A DNA stretch of 62,632 bases from a bacterium (GTDB lineage Bacteria; Cyanobacteriota; Vampirovibrionia; Gastranaerophilales; Gastranaerophilaceae). How positions within the stretch are numbered: position 1 is the stretch's first letter; each line of letters opens with the position of its first letter. The stretch lies in the NCBI GenBank assembly GCA_024408855.1, contig JAKSUQ010000011.1:1-62632 (forward strand), read 5' to 3'. Under the pieces are notes generated by a model. The model did no database searches, was not told the DNA's origin, and saw only the letters and a list, made by a program, of their open reading frames with translations. Below are positions 18,306-27,333 of the stretch, piece after piece. Both the position numbers and the translations under genes were made by a program.

Positions 18306-20105
18306 CTAATCGCTTACCTTTTGCCTGTAAGCACTTTTTCTGCAATCTTTTTCGATATTAGGTGTTTCAACTTCAAATACGTAAGCACCACACGGTGGTA
18401 AGTCAACTCTTAATTCATTTTTGCTTACTTGAAATTCCCCTGTATCACCATATTTCGGTGCCATATTAATGAGTTTTTGATTTTGTTTTAGCCCCGGAAC
18501 CACAACTGTGCCGGTTAATCTTCTGTTTGGATTTTTATTCGCAACAACAACGGCTGTTCTTCCGTTATTATGGCGTGCATACGCAATTATTTGATCTTTT
18601 TTATCACCTATTTTATCAAGAACTATGAAACTGCTATTTTTGTCAGCAAACAGGTCTTTGTTATTGTTTCGCATATTAAGGGTTTCTCTCAAAACTCTTT
18701 CCATATCAGGATGATCTCCTCCAGGTTGTCTTGAAAGATTGAATATATCAAGCTGGTATTTATGAGTTGTCATTTTAGGTTTAACTATATCCCCGTTAAT
18801 ATCTTTTTCAGGAATAATAAAGTATTCATCAGATTCTTTTCCTGAATACCCGTAGTTGTAGTAATCACCCGTTTGAAATCCGTCAACAAAATAAGGATTG
18901 CACATAGGTATTGTTGACTGCAAAACAGTTGTCATATTGCAATAATTAGCACCACCATGAATCATTGCTGATTTATCATCATGGGTCATAAATGATCCAA
19001 TGCAAGATTTTCCGGCAGGCAATCTTTTTGATAATGCCAGATTATGTATAACATAATCTGTAAATTCTGTTGAAGTTTTCCATTCGTTAAATATATGGTA
19101 TTGACCATAATATTCGTCAAAACCTGCTCTTAAAGAATCTTCCGGTCTATCATAAGGCATATTTATTTGCGGAGAAGCACATTCATAAGTGTATGTTTCT
19201 CCAAGCCATGCAAATTCAGGGTCTTTTTGTCTTGAATACGGTATTAATATATCCCAAAATTCAGTAGGTTTAGCTCTTGCAACGTCAGCTCTTATTCCGT
19301 CAATTCCTAAATCAATACAGGCATCTACAAATTGTTTATGCATCTCCAATAATTTTGGATTTAAAGTTCTTTTGGTTTCATCTTCCCAAGGATCGAACAT
19401 TCTGATATCGGTCCAACCTTGCGGAGTTTTTTCCTCTCCGTTTCTGCCAAATGCCATTAATTCAGGTTCAGCTTCAAACAAATCAACGGATGCACAACTC
19501 GGTAAATCTATCATAACTTTGATATTACGTTTATGACATTCAATAATAAATGCTCTAAATTGTTCATCAGGTGTGCGAGAATCGTTTTCATCAATTAGCA
19601 TTGGATCAATCGCTAAATGTCCGTCATCTGTAACAATTTTTGCAGGTGAATATAATGAACCAGCCGTTCCTAAGGCTTTTTTCTTACCGGTTGGATGAAT
19701 AGGTAAAATGTGAATTGTATTAAATCCGTCGTTTTTAAGTTCATCCAATCTGTCAACAGCACTTAAAAATGTACCTTGTTTTTCACCTTTTGAAAGGGTA
19801 ATAATTTCATCTCCGTCAAGGTCTTTTGCAGTGAATGTTCTTGGAGCAATAGCAAGCATAACCGATTCATTGTTATTTATCATTGTACGCAAGTTATTTT
19901 TGTAATGATTATCTTGTTTCTCCCCAAAGCTTACTCTTTTTATAACAGGTGAATTTAAAACAGCTTCATTTGAGAGATATGCTGACATTATTTCGTCCTC
20001 ATGATTTTTTGAGCTTAAAGGTTGATTCTTATCTTGCATATAAGATGAATTAACCTGAGGTATTGATTTTGAATTGTAAAAATTGATGCTATTAATTGTT
20101 GCCAT
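18306..20105 (-). CDS. Glycoside hydrolase family 13 enzyme (alpha-amylase type)
   Basis: The 599-residue protein has a GH13 (beta/alpha)8 barrel with the expected acidic residues: VMIDLPS (region II-like start), GIRADVARA with nucleophile D274, the acid/base E303 in LGET, and MTHDD (375-377) where the family usually has NHD. A C-terminal beta domain ends near residue 585. There is no signal peptide; instead there is a roughly 80-residue Asn/Ser-rich N-terminal region containing the VSFGEK motif seen in its neighbours. It probably acts on alpha-1,4-glucans or makes a glucan transfer; I cannot name the substrate. It overlaps the upstream membrane-protein gene by 14 nt, so the two are coupled. 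Confidence 0.88.
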   Translation of the reverse strand: MATINSINFYNSKSIPQVNSSYMQDKNQPLSSKNHEDEIMSAYLSNEAVLNSPVIKRVSFGEKQDNHYKNNLRTMINNNESVMLAIAPRTFTAKDLDGDEIITLSKGEKQGTFLSAVDRLDELKNDGFNTIHILPIHPTGKKKALGTAGSLYSPAKIVTDDGHLAIDPMLIDENDSRTPDEQFRAFIIECHKRNIKVMIDLPSCASVDLFEAEPELMAFGRNGEEKTPQGWTDIRMFDPWEDETKRTLNPKLLEMHKQFVDACIDLGIDGIRADVARAKPTEFWDILIPYSRQKDPEFAWLGETYTYECASPQINMPYDRPEDSLRAGFDEYYGQYHIFNEWKTSTEFTDYVIHNLALSKRLPAGKSCIGSFMTHDDKSAMIHGGANYCNMTTVLQSTIPMCNPYFVDGFQTGDYYNYGYSGKESDEYFIIPEKDINGDIVKPKMTTHKYQLDIFNLSRQPGGDHPDMERVLRETLNMRNNNKDLFADKNSSFIVLDKIGDKKDQIIAYARHNNGRTAVVVANKNPNRRLTGTVVVPGLKQNQKLINMAPKYGDTGEFQVSKNELRVDLPPCGAYVFEVETPNIEKDCRKSAYRQKVSD

Positions 20106-22680
20106 GCTTCACCTGCTTCTTATTTTCTTCTTTTGAAAATTTAATTTTTCCGAATGCGAATTGTGAAAGAACCGTAACACCAAATATTGCGGTTGTGAGA
20201 ATACCGACAGTTTTAAGCCACTTAATATTTGCAAATCTGTTTTCAGCAGCCTTTTGTAACATTTCAACAGGATTTTGTCCTACAAGATTAAACATAGCTT
20301 CAGATGTTCTTTCAGACTGTGTATATTGATTAGAAATATATCTGTTAAGTAAGTGTTGCGGTTTTGTAAAATCTGTAGTGTTATTGAAAATTATGTTTCT
20401 AAATCTTGTAATATACATTTGAAATCTTTCCAATAACTTCTTATCATTTTTAAATCCGTTTTGTGTAGCTTCGGATATTTTACCCTTTTGGGCTGTTGAC
20501 CAAAATTCACCGCTATCATTAGGATAAAGCATGTTGCCTAATGCCTGATAATCTTTAGGGTTTACTACTCCCAACTTTAATGTATAATCTGAAGCAGTAC
20601 TTTCAAGCAATGATTTTTTTGCAATATTTATAAGATCATTAACAGATTCAGGATTACCTTGTGCTAATGTTTCAGGATTCGAAGCTCTTTTATAAAAATC
20701 CAATGTATGTAATATCCGATAAAAAGAGTTTGTTTCTCCTTGATATCTTGCTAAAATCTTGTTAATTTCACGATATTTTGCGGAACCTTTGCCATCAATA
20801 TTGTATTTTATGTATTTTTCGGCTTCTTTATCAAGATCTTTGTCCACAAAGATATTTGCGACTGAACCATCTAATAATTTTTCAACCTCAGCTCTGGTTG
20901 ATACAGTATTTCTAAGACTCGAAATATTTTTTGTATTAACTAAATTATTTATTGTTTCATTCGCATACCCAAGTTTATTCAACCTTGCAGCTGTATTATT
21001 GTAAAGGTTTTCAATAGCATTTATTAAGTTTAAAATTTCCGACTTATCCGCATTCTTTCCGTGCAAAGCTGTTTCCATATCGGACATAATTTTACTTAAT
21101 TTTTCAAATGTTTTTGTATATTTCTCATCATTTTCACAAAGTGATTTAAATTTTTCATCAATCAGTTTTTGAGCAAAATTCTTATCTTCCATCATTTGTT
21201 TTAATTCTTTAGTCGATATATTAAGCTCTTTAACAAGTGTTGTCTGGAATTTTTCATAATATCTTGCAAGAATTGTTTCCGGTGCAAATTCGAACTTAAA
21301 GTTTTTGCATTGGTCTAATTTTGTATGAACTTCATTAAAATCGCCTATAATTTTTGCAAATTCAATAAGTTTGCCTTTAGCAGAATCTCCCAATACGGTT
21401 TTTGCTTCTACTTCAAAATTATTCAGGAATTGAGCAGGCAAATATTCAATAAAGTCTTCCGGTGCATGCATCGATATTGCCTTATTTCTGATAATTCCGC
21501 CAACTTTCTCTTTTAATTGATTTAATTCAGATTCATTTAATTCAATACCGTTAGCTATATCGGCATCTTTTTTAATTTCTTTGATAGCATTTATTATTTC
21601 TTCCGAAGTCGGTATTACAGAATTAACACCTTCGCTGCCCATTGATGAACCTGCTTTTTCAATAATAGAAGTTAAGTTATTCTTATTTATTGAATAAACT
21701 TTTGAACCTGAAGCACTATTTAAAATAGAATTAATATCTTTCTTTATACCTTCTCTTAACATTGAATCATTTTTATCGGAAAGTAACTTGACTAAATTGT
21801 CAATTTCTTCTTCAGGTAATGTTTTTCCGATATTTTTTGATAATAATTCTTCTGTTTTTTTGTAAATATCACTCTTAACATTTTCTAAGTTATTTGTTTC
21901 ATTCAGAGCATGTTCAATCATTTTGCCACATTTTGCATTTCTGCTTTTTTCGAGTCCCGGACTTACAACATAATTTTCAAGTCCGTTACAAATCAGAGCC
22001 GTTAGCAAAGGAGTCGCAAAACCTGCAGTTAGCATCCACAAAGTATTATTCTGTGTTGCTATTTTACGCATTTGTGCTTTGATAAGTTCATCACGATTAG
22101 GGATATCTCTCGGAATTCCCATTTTGTCGCCAATAACTTCCAAGTCCTCTTTTTTATTTTTTCCGGTATATAAATCATACGGTATATAGTTTGTATCTTG
22201 GAATACAGATTTTTTTCTGCCTTGATCATCAATGTACTCTTTATCAATATCATATCCATGCAAAATTCTTGCCGGAAGTCTAATTGCAAGTTTCGGATAA
22301 ATTGACATTGAAAGTAAGAACGAAGCAAGCCCAATAAATTCCATCAATCGTGTTTTCGGGTTTGTTGTCTGCGAAGCGAGGTATGTTGCAATTCCAATTC
22401 CGCCAATTCTCATTCCTAAACCATTTAAACGTCCGAGCTGGTGATCATTTGCTTCACCTTTTAATCCATTATTTAAAGATTTAAAATCATATCCGATATC
22501 CTTAAAAAAGTATTTAATTCCGCTAAAAGGATTATCATTTATCAAATGACCTTTGGCAGGTAACGGTTTTACATAATTATCTGTTGTAACGGTTTCATTT
22601 GCTTCAAGATATGGTACATACTCCTTGCCGAAAACAGGAGTTTGAGAAAATTTATTCGGTTGTACAGGATGTATTGCCAT
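20092..22680 (-). CDS. Large lineage-specific membrane protein with FG motif
   Basis: I do not recognise this 862-residue protein. The N-terminus is polar with TPVFGKEY (about residues 14-21), then two hydrophobic segments near 95-135, another near 215-235, a long charged helical region of about 500 residues, and a final hydrophobic segment near 830-845. Its first 230 residues resemble the gene upstream (22684-23751): both have a GLKG(E/D) stretch, paired hydrophobic segments and a 'YxxxLYxxKNKKEDL.../YRKDLLD' region. It is the middle gene of a three-gene operon with that paralogue and the GH13 enzyme. Confidence 0.82.
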   Translation of the reverse strand: MAIHPVQPNKFSQTPVFGKEYVPYLEANETVTTDNYVKPLPAKGHLINDNPFSGIKYFFKDIGYDFKSLNNGLKGEANDHQLGRLNGLGMRIGGIGIATYLASQTTNPKTRLMEFIGLASFLLSMSIYPKLAIRLPARILHGYDIDKEYIDDQGRKKSVFQDTNYIPYDLYTGKNKKEDLEVIGDKMGIPRDIPNRDELIKAQMRKIATQNNTLWMLTAGFATPLLTALICNGLENYVVSPGLEKSRNAKCGKMIEHALNETNNLENVKSDIYKKTEELLSKNIGKTLPEEEIDNLVKLLSDKNDSMLREGIKKDINSILNSASGSKVYSINKNNLTSIIEKAGSSMGSEGVNSVIPTSEEIINAIKEIKKDADIANGIELNESELNQLKEKVGGIIRNKAISMHAPEDFIEYLPAQFLNNFEVEAKTVLGDSAKGKLIEFAKIIGDFNEVHTKLDQCKNFKFEFAPETILARYYEKFQTTLVKELNISTKELKQMMEDKNFAQKLIDEKFKSLCENDEKYTKTFEKLSKIMSDMETALHGKNADKSEILNLINAIENLYNNTAARLNKLGYANETINNLVNTKNISSLRNTVSTRAEVEKLLDGSVANIFVDKDLDKEAEKYIKYNIDGKGSAKYREINKILARYQGETNSFYRILHTLDFYKRASNPETLAQGNPESVNDLINIAKKSLLESTASDYTLKLGVVNPKDYQALGNMLYPNDSGEFWSTAQKGKISEATQNGFKNDKKLLERFQMYITRFRNIIFNNTTDFTKPQHLLNRYISNQYTQSERTSEAMFNLVGQNPVEMLQKAAENRFANIKWLKTVGILTTAIFGVTVLSQFAFGKIKFSKEENKKQVKHGNN

Positions 22681-22683
22681 GAC

Positions 22684-23751
22684 TTAAATCACCGTACTTT
22701 CTTTTGACTTATCTATTGTTTCTTTGTTTGTATTTTTTGCCATCCTTTTTGCCTTTATAATGGCATTAGAAGTTAACATAGTCGTTACTAAACCGGTACC
22801 TAAGATAAAATATTTACCGGCATGACGCATAAAGCCCGTATACTGTGGCTTGCCTTTCCATAATTCACAACAAGCTTTTCCAAATGAATGGAAGAACGAT
22901 TTTGTAATATTAACAGAATTATGCCACATATTTTTCAATTTCCCGCCCATATTTGATATAAATCCGTTATTAGAAGAAACATATTTGTTCCTGCCTGTTA
23001 TAGAACTGAAAAATTCAAGCCATGAATCTTGTGTTGCAAGAGCTATTCCAAGCATTGCAAAAAGGTAAGTTGAAATACTCTTTGCAGTATTTGTAGTTGA
23101 AACTATATTTTGGATAATTGGTGATGTTTCCGACACAGAATCATTTAAGTTTTCACCTAAACCAAGTTTTTTTGCGACTTTATCAAAGTATTCTTTGTCC
23201 AATAAGTCTTTTCTGTAAAACTCGTTACTGTCATATACTGTTCTTTGTTGGTGTAAGACTTCTAAATTCGCATTCTCTCCGGCTCCCTTTGGTAACTGGT
23301 AAACAATATTTTCGTACGGTTTATCAATATTTACTCCTGTTGCGGCTTTAACAGGTTTTGTAACAAGATGCTTTGATAAATCTTTAAATAAACCATATAA
23401 AACCACACCTAATGCCATTTTACCGCCATATGCCTGTGCTTTTTCTTTAGGGAATAGTTTTAAATACTTGTTTGCAAGGTTAAATACAAACATAAGCATT
23501 GCACTACCTGTCAAATAGGGTATTATCCCCATTGATAAAAATTCATAAAAATTGGTGTTTACATCTCCCTTTAACCCTTTGATAGGATAGTCTATGAATG
23601 CACTTGCTGTTTTTTGAAATTGTTGTTTTGCATGAGTTGAAGCTGTATCAGGTAAAAGCCGAGTTTCATTAGGACTGTCTTGAGTCTTTTCGACAGTCTT
23701 TTTTGAGCGAAATCCAACGCTGTTATAAGCTACTTCATTTACATCAATCAT
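22684..23751 (-). CDS. Lineage-specific membrane protein, related to its downstream neighbour
   Basis: The protein is 355 residues. The N-terminus MIDVNEVAYNSVGFRSK is polar and carries a GFRSK variant of the FG motif. Hydrophobic segments lie near 75-95, 110-120, 225-245 and 305-325. The part between (YDSNEFYRKDLLDKEYFD) resembles the corresponding stretch of the 862-residue neighbour, so the two are probably diverged duplicates. It leads the operon that ends with the GH13 enzyme; the stop is 3 nt before the next ATG. Function unknown. Confidence 0.82.
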   Translation of the reverse strand: MIDVNEVAYNSVGFRSKKTVEKTQDSPNETRLLPDTASTHAKQQFQKTASAFIDYPIKGLKGDVNTNFYEFLSMGIIPYLTGSAMLMFVFNLANKYLKLFPKEKAQAYGGKMALGVVLYGLFKDLSKHLVTKPVKAATGVNIDKPYENIVYQLPKGAGENANLEVLHQQRTVYDSNEFYRKDLLDKEYFDKVAKKLGLGENLNDSVSETSPIIQNIVSTTNTAKSISTYLFAMLGIALATQDSWLEFFSSITGRNKYVSSNNGFISNMGGKLKNMWHNSVNITKSFFHSFGKACCELWKGKPQYTGFMRHAGKYFILGTGLVTTMLTSNAIIKAKRMAKNTNKETIDKSKESTVI

Positions 23752-23875
23752 TGAACACCAACCATTACCTATATATTTAAAAAACTAAACAAAACAATAA
23801 TTGCTATTCTCTGATATTAATATTAACATTTATTTACATATCCCTTTGTCTTACAATTTGATACACAAAATTATT

Positions 23876-24904
23876 TTAAATTCTTGAAAATACTTCAATA
23901 TCAATATCGTCATAAGTATTTTCAAAATAAAATGCTGCACTTGCAACCATAGAAGCATTATCCGTACAATACTTCATTTGCGGAGCATAAACCTTGTATC
24001 CTTCATCTTGCAAAGAAAATATTTTTCTTCTGATTTCAGAATTTGCAGCAACACCTCCGGCTAAAACAACTTGCTTGTATCCAAATTCTTCTGCGGCTTT
24101 TTTAACCTTTTTATACAATGTTGAAGAAACACATTCCTGAAAACTTGCACAAATATCTTGAACAGGCAATTCTTTTCCGTCAAAACTTTTAACAAGTCTG
24201 AGGACAGCAGTTTTCAAACCGCTAAAACTAAAATTATACCCATCAACCCTTGCTTCAGGTAGTTTAAAAGCAAATGAGTTGCCATCATGAGCCATTTTAT
24301 CCAACTTAGGACCTCCGGGGTATGGCAATCCAATAAGACGTGCTACCTTATCATATGCCTCTCCGACGGCATCATCAATAGTTTCGCCAATAATTTCCAT
24401 TTCCGAATAAGACTTAACCTTTATAATTTGGGTGTGTCCTCCGCTCACCAAAAGAGCTATAAAAGGTGGTTCTAAATCCGTATCAATAAAATTGGCTGCA
24501 AGATGTGCATTAAGATGGTTAATTCCAATAAAAGGTTTATCATAAGCTAATGCTAATGATTTAGCAGCATTTAAGCCAACTAACAGGCAACCAACAAGAC
24601 CGGGCCCGACAGTACCTGCAAAAGCAGTTATATCATTACCGCTAATATTTGCTTGCTTAAATGTCTCCTCTATAATAACATTTACGGCTTCAAGATGTTC
24701 TCTTGCGGCTATTTCAGGAATAACTCCACCAAACTCCTCATGAATTTTAATCTGAGAAGCAACTACATTAGCTAATACTGTTCTGCCTCCTTTGACTATT
24801 GCACAGGCAGTCTCATCACAGCTTGATTCTATTGCCATTATAAGAGAATTATTATCTATTGTTACGGGTTTGTTACCGAATAATGTATTTTTTACCTTGT
24901 TCAT
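23876..24904 (-). CDS. tsaD: tRNA N6-adenosine threonylcarbamoyltransferase TsaD
   Basis: This protein transfers the threonylcarbamoyl group to A37 of ANN-decoding tRNAs (t6A). It shows the Kae1/TsaD features: IESSCDETACAIV, FGGVIPEIAAREHLE, the metal-binding HLNAHLAA, LVSGGHTQ, and GGVAANS near the C-terminus. I chose ATG 24904 (342 residues) because a sigma-70 promoter with TATAAT at 24914-24919 would start transcription only about 3 nt before it; the family usually starts about 20 residues later, but no ribosome site is found there. Divergent from obg. Confidence 0.95.
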   Translation of the reverse strand: MNKVKNTLFGNKPVTIDNNSLIMAIESSCDETACAIVKGGRTVLANVVASQIKIHEEFGGVIPEIAAREHLEAVNVIIEETFKQANISGNDITAFAGTVGPGLVGCLLVGLNAAKSLALAYDKPFIGINHLNAHLAANFIDTDLEPPFIALLVSGGHTQIIKVKSYSEMEIIGETIDDAVGEAYDKVARLIGLPYPGGPKLDKMAHDGNSFAFKLPEARVDGYNFSFSGLKTAVLRLVKSFDGKELPVQDICASFQECVSSTLYKKVKKAAEEFGYKQVVLAGGVAANSEIRRKIFSLQDEGYKVYAPQMKYCTDNASMVASAAFYFENTYDDIDIEVFSRI

Positions 24905-24913
24905 AGTAGCATT

Positions 24914-24942
24914 ATTATAATATGATAAAGAACTTAATACAA
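24914..24942 (-). promoter_or_regulatory. Sigma-70 promoter of tsaD, near-leaderless
   Basis: On the minus strand: TTGTAT (24942-24937), 17-nt spacer, TATAAT (24919-24914). Transcription should begin near 24907, 3 nt before the ATG at 24904, which has no Shine-Dalgarno. Confidence 0.65.
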
Positions 24943-24989
24943 TCAATTATTGTTAATTCCTTTATTGCTTAATATTGAAAGGTTTGAAT

Positions 24990-26288
24990 ATGAAATTTTT
25001 GGATAAAGCAAAAATAAGAGTTATATCCGGTCATGGCGGAAACGGCATGGTGGCATGGCGTCGTGAAAAATATGTTGATAAAGGCGGACCTGCTGGTGGT
25101 GATGGCGGAAACGGCGGAGATATTTATTTTATCGGTGATGAAAACATGTCTACCCTTTTAGATTTCAAGATTAAATCTGTTTACAAAGCAGATTCAGGGA
25201 TAAATGGTGGCATAAAAGGCATGCATGGAGCTTGTGCAAAGAATTTATACATAAGAGTACCGTTGGGAACTATTGTTAGGGATTCAAAATCAGGAAAAAT
25301 CATTGCTGATATAACAGAAGATAGTCAACAAATACTTATAGCAAAAGGCGGTAGAGGCGGTAGGGGTAATGCACGATTTGCGACTGCTCAAAAAAGAGCT
25401 CCACAATTTTGCGAACCCGGCGAACCGGGAATTGAAAGAGTATTAGAGCTTGAATTAAAGTTAATTGCTGATGTTGGGCTTCTTGGCATGCCAAATGTCG
25501 GCAAATCAACATTTATAAGTGCTGTGAGCTCTGCAAAACCAAAAATTGCTGATTACCCGTTTACAACCTTAGTCCCTAACTTGGGTGTTGTGCAAAAATC
25601 TGACGGAAGTTCGTACGTAATTGCTGATATACCAGGATTGATAGAAGGAGCAAGTGATGGAGTAGGACTTGGGCATGAATTTCTAAGACACGTTGAGCGT
25701 TGCAGATTTTTGGTACATGTTATTGATTTAACAGCTGATAATCCTTTAGAGAATTTTAAAATAATAAACAATGAACTTGAAAAACACTCAAAAGAACTTG
25801 CTAACCTTTATCAAATAGTAGTTTTGAATAAAACGGATGCTATTAATGATGATGATTTGGTTAAATTTAAAACAGTTTTCAACAAAATCGCAAAAGATAT
25901 TTACGCCGTTTCAGCTGTTACAAAGGCAGGAATGAAAGATTTATTATATTTTATGGAACAAAAAGTTAATGAAATTCCTAAGCCGGAAAATATTTTGGTA
26001 ATTGAAGAAGATACGGATGCTTATAATAATGATGATAGTTCTTTTGAAATTATTAAACTTTCAAAAGATGTCTACAAACTAACAGGCGGAAAAATAAACA
26101 GACTTGCTAAAGTCACGGATATAAGAAATACTGAACAAGTAGTAAGACTTCAAAATATATTAAAAAGCATGGGCGTTTTTGATGAATTGTCCAAAAGCGG
26201 ATTAAAAGATGGTGATACTCTATTGGTCGGTCATCTTGAATTAGGGTATTATGATGATGAAATCTGGGGAGAGGGAAGTAAGGTATAA
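24990..26288 (+). CDS. obgE: GTPase Obg
   Basis: Started at ATG 24990 (AAAGG upstream) the protein has 432 residues. The N-terminal Obg domain contains the glycine-rich stretches GGPAGGDGGNGGD and KGGRGGRGNARFATA. A central GTPase domain has GMPNVGKST, the switch region and DIPGLIEGAS. The C-terminal domain (about 345-432) is the OCT-like module. Obg binds the 50S subunit and acts in ribosome assembly and growth control. An upstream TTG gives five extra residues but would absorb the ribosome site. Confidence 0.97.
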   Translation: MKFLDKAKIRVISGHGGNGMVAWRREKYVDKGGPAGGDGGNGGDIYFIGDENMSTLLDFKIKSVYKADSGINGGIKGMHGACAKNLYIRVPLGTIVRDSKSGKIIADITEDSQQILIAKGGRGGRGNARFATAQKRAPQFCEPGEPGIERVLELELKLIADVGLLGMPNVGKSTFISAVSSAKPKIADYPFTTLVPNLGVVQKSDGSSYVIADIPGLIEGASDGVGLGHEFLRHVERCRFLVHVIDLTADNPLENFKIINNELEKHSKELANLYQIVVLNKTDAINDDDLVKFKTVFNKIAKDIYAVSAVTKAGMKDLLYFMEQKVNEIPKPENILVIEEDTDAYNNDDSSFEIIKLSKDVYKLTGGKINRLAKVTDIRNTEQVVRLQNILKSMGVFDELSKSGLKDGDTLLVGHLELGYYDDEIWGEGSKV

Positions 26289-26323
26289 AGTTATCATTTT
26301 TAACTTATTATTAAATTTTTGTC

Positions 26324-26350
26324 AAAAAAAATGCCCGAAAGGGCATTTTA
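26324..26350 (-). terminator. Rho-independent terminator
   Basis: AAAATGCCC (26328-26336), loop GAAA, GGGCATTTT (26341-26349). On the minus strand the stem is followed by seven T, so it mainly ends transcription of the MKFGL-family gene; it can also serve obg. Confidence 0.88.
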
Positions 26351-26360
26351 AATACCTTTA

Positions 26361-27146
26361 TTATAATCCGAACTTCATTGAGTCGCCTTGAACTCTTTCT
26401 TTGATTTCTTCGTCTAAATTCTTTATTCTTTCTTTTACAGTATCTAATTCTGTTTTTGTAGCTTCGCTATCAAGCTCTTGCATTGTTTGTTCAAAACTCA
26501 ACGGTTCAAGTACGTCATCTTGTTCAGCTTCTAATTCAGCAATCATTGCAGTTTCCCAAATTGACACATTATCTTGGTAGTTCATTGTAGCTTGTTGAAC
26601 TTGATTTTGTACAAATTGTTGTTGTCGAGCAGCTTCACTACGAGCCGCAAGGAATAATTGAACATCTTTCGTAGAATAAGTTTTTTGATTATTTGCATCA
26701 TAATAATAATTCGGATCTGGTATATTTTTATCATCTTTAATACCTTGTCTACCAAAACCACCATTCATATTATAATAATCCATCATCTCAGAGAATTGTT
26801 CAGCAGACATTTGGGTTACTTCAGTTCCGCTGCCAAGTTTCATACCTTGCTGTACAAGTTGTCCCATACAGTTCATTGCGAATTCCGTCATACCGCCATA
26901 ATTCAACGGATTAAATGAAGTTGTACCGATATGTGCCTGGTTTTGGAATTCAACTGTCGCCCATTTTCTATACCTTTCAGCTTGTGATTTAACGTTCTCT
27001 ATCCTTGCGGTGTACATCTTCTGCACATTTTTAATCTGTTTTTCAATGCTTGAGTTTTTACGAGAGTGTTTGATGACTTCAAGTTCAAGTGCATTCCTCT
27101 CGCGAATAGCTTGCATTTTTTCGAAAAACAGTAAACATGTAGACAT
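26361..27146 (-). CDS. MKFGL-family protein, lineage-specific
   Basis: The 261-residue protein is mostly alpha-helical and coiled coil, without signal peptide or membrane segment. Its N-terminal part (RERNALELEVIKHSRKN) and its exact C-terminus (MKFGL) match the 170-residue protein at 56897-57409 (REINMLELEVMKKHSE ... MKFGL). The middle is Gln/Met/Asn/Tyr-rich. Both genes have type B promoters. The conserved last five residues suggest a recognition tag, perhaps for export or for a partner; this is inference. The ATG at 27146 has AAGGA 12 nt upstream. Confidence 0.8.
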   Translation of the reverse strand: MSTCLLFFEKMQAIRERNALELEVIKHSRKNSSIEKQIKNVQKMYTARIENVKSQAERYRKWATVEFQNQAHIGTTSFNPLNYGGMTEFAMNCMGQLVQQGMKLGSGTEVTQMSAEQFSEMMDYYNMNGGFGRQGIKDDKNIPDPNYYYDANNQKTYSTKDVQLFLAARSEAARQQQFVQNQVQQATMNYQDNVSIWETAMIAELEAEQDDVLEPLSFEQTMQELDSEATKTELDTVKERIKNLDEEIKERVQGDSMKFGL

Positions 27147-27181
27147 TTTTAGAATAAGTCCTTATATTATTACTTCTTATA

Positions 27182-27212
27182 TATATTAAGTATATCAAAT
27201 TACTGTAATTGC
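27182..27212 (-). promoter_or_regulatory. Type B promoter
   Basis: On the minus strand: GCAATT (27212-27207), 13-nt spacer, ATACTTAATATA (27193-27182). A TTTGTAACAA box lies 15 nt upstream of GCAATT. The leader contains GTAATAATATAAG, also found in the leader of the type B gene at 62483. Confidence 0.68.
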
Positions 27213-27333
27213 ATAAATAATATAGAATTGTTACAAATCTTTACATTAAATTTATATATTCTATATATGAATTTATAAAATATTTGTATTTAAAAAAATA
27301 TGATATAAAATCTTAATTATAAAGGTATGTTAA

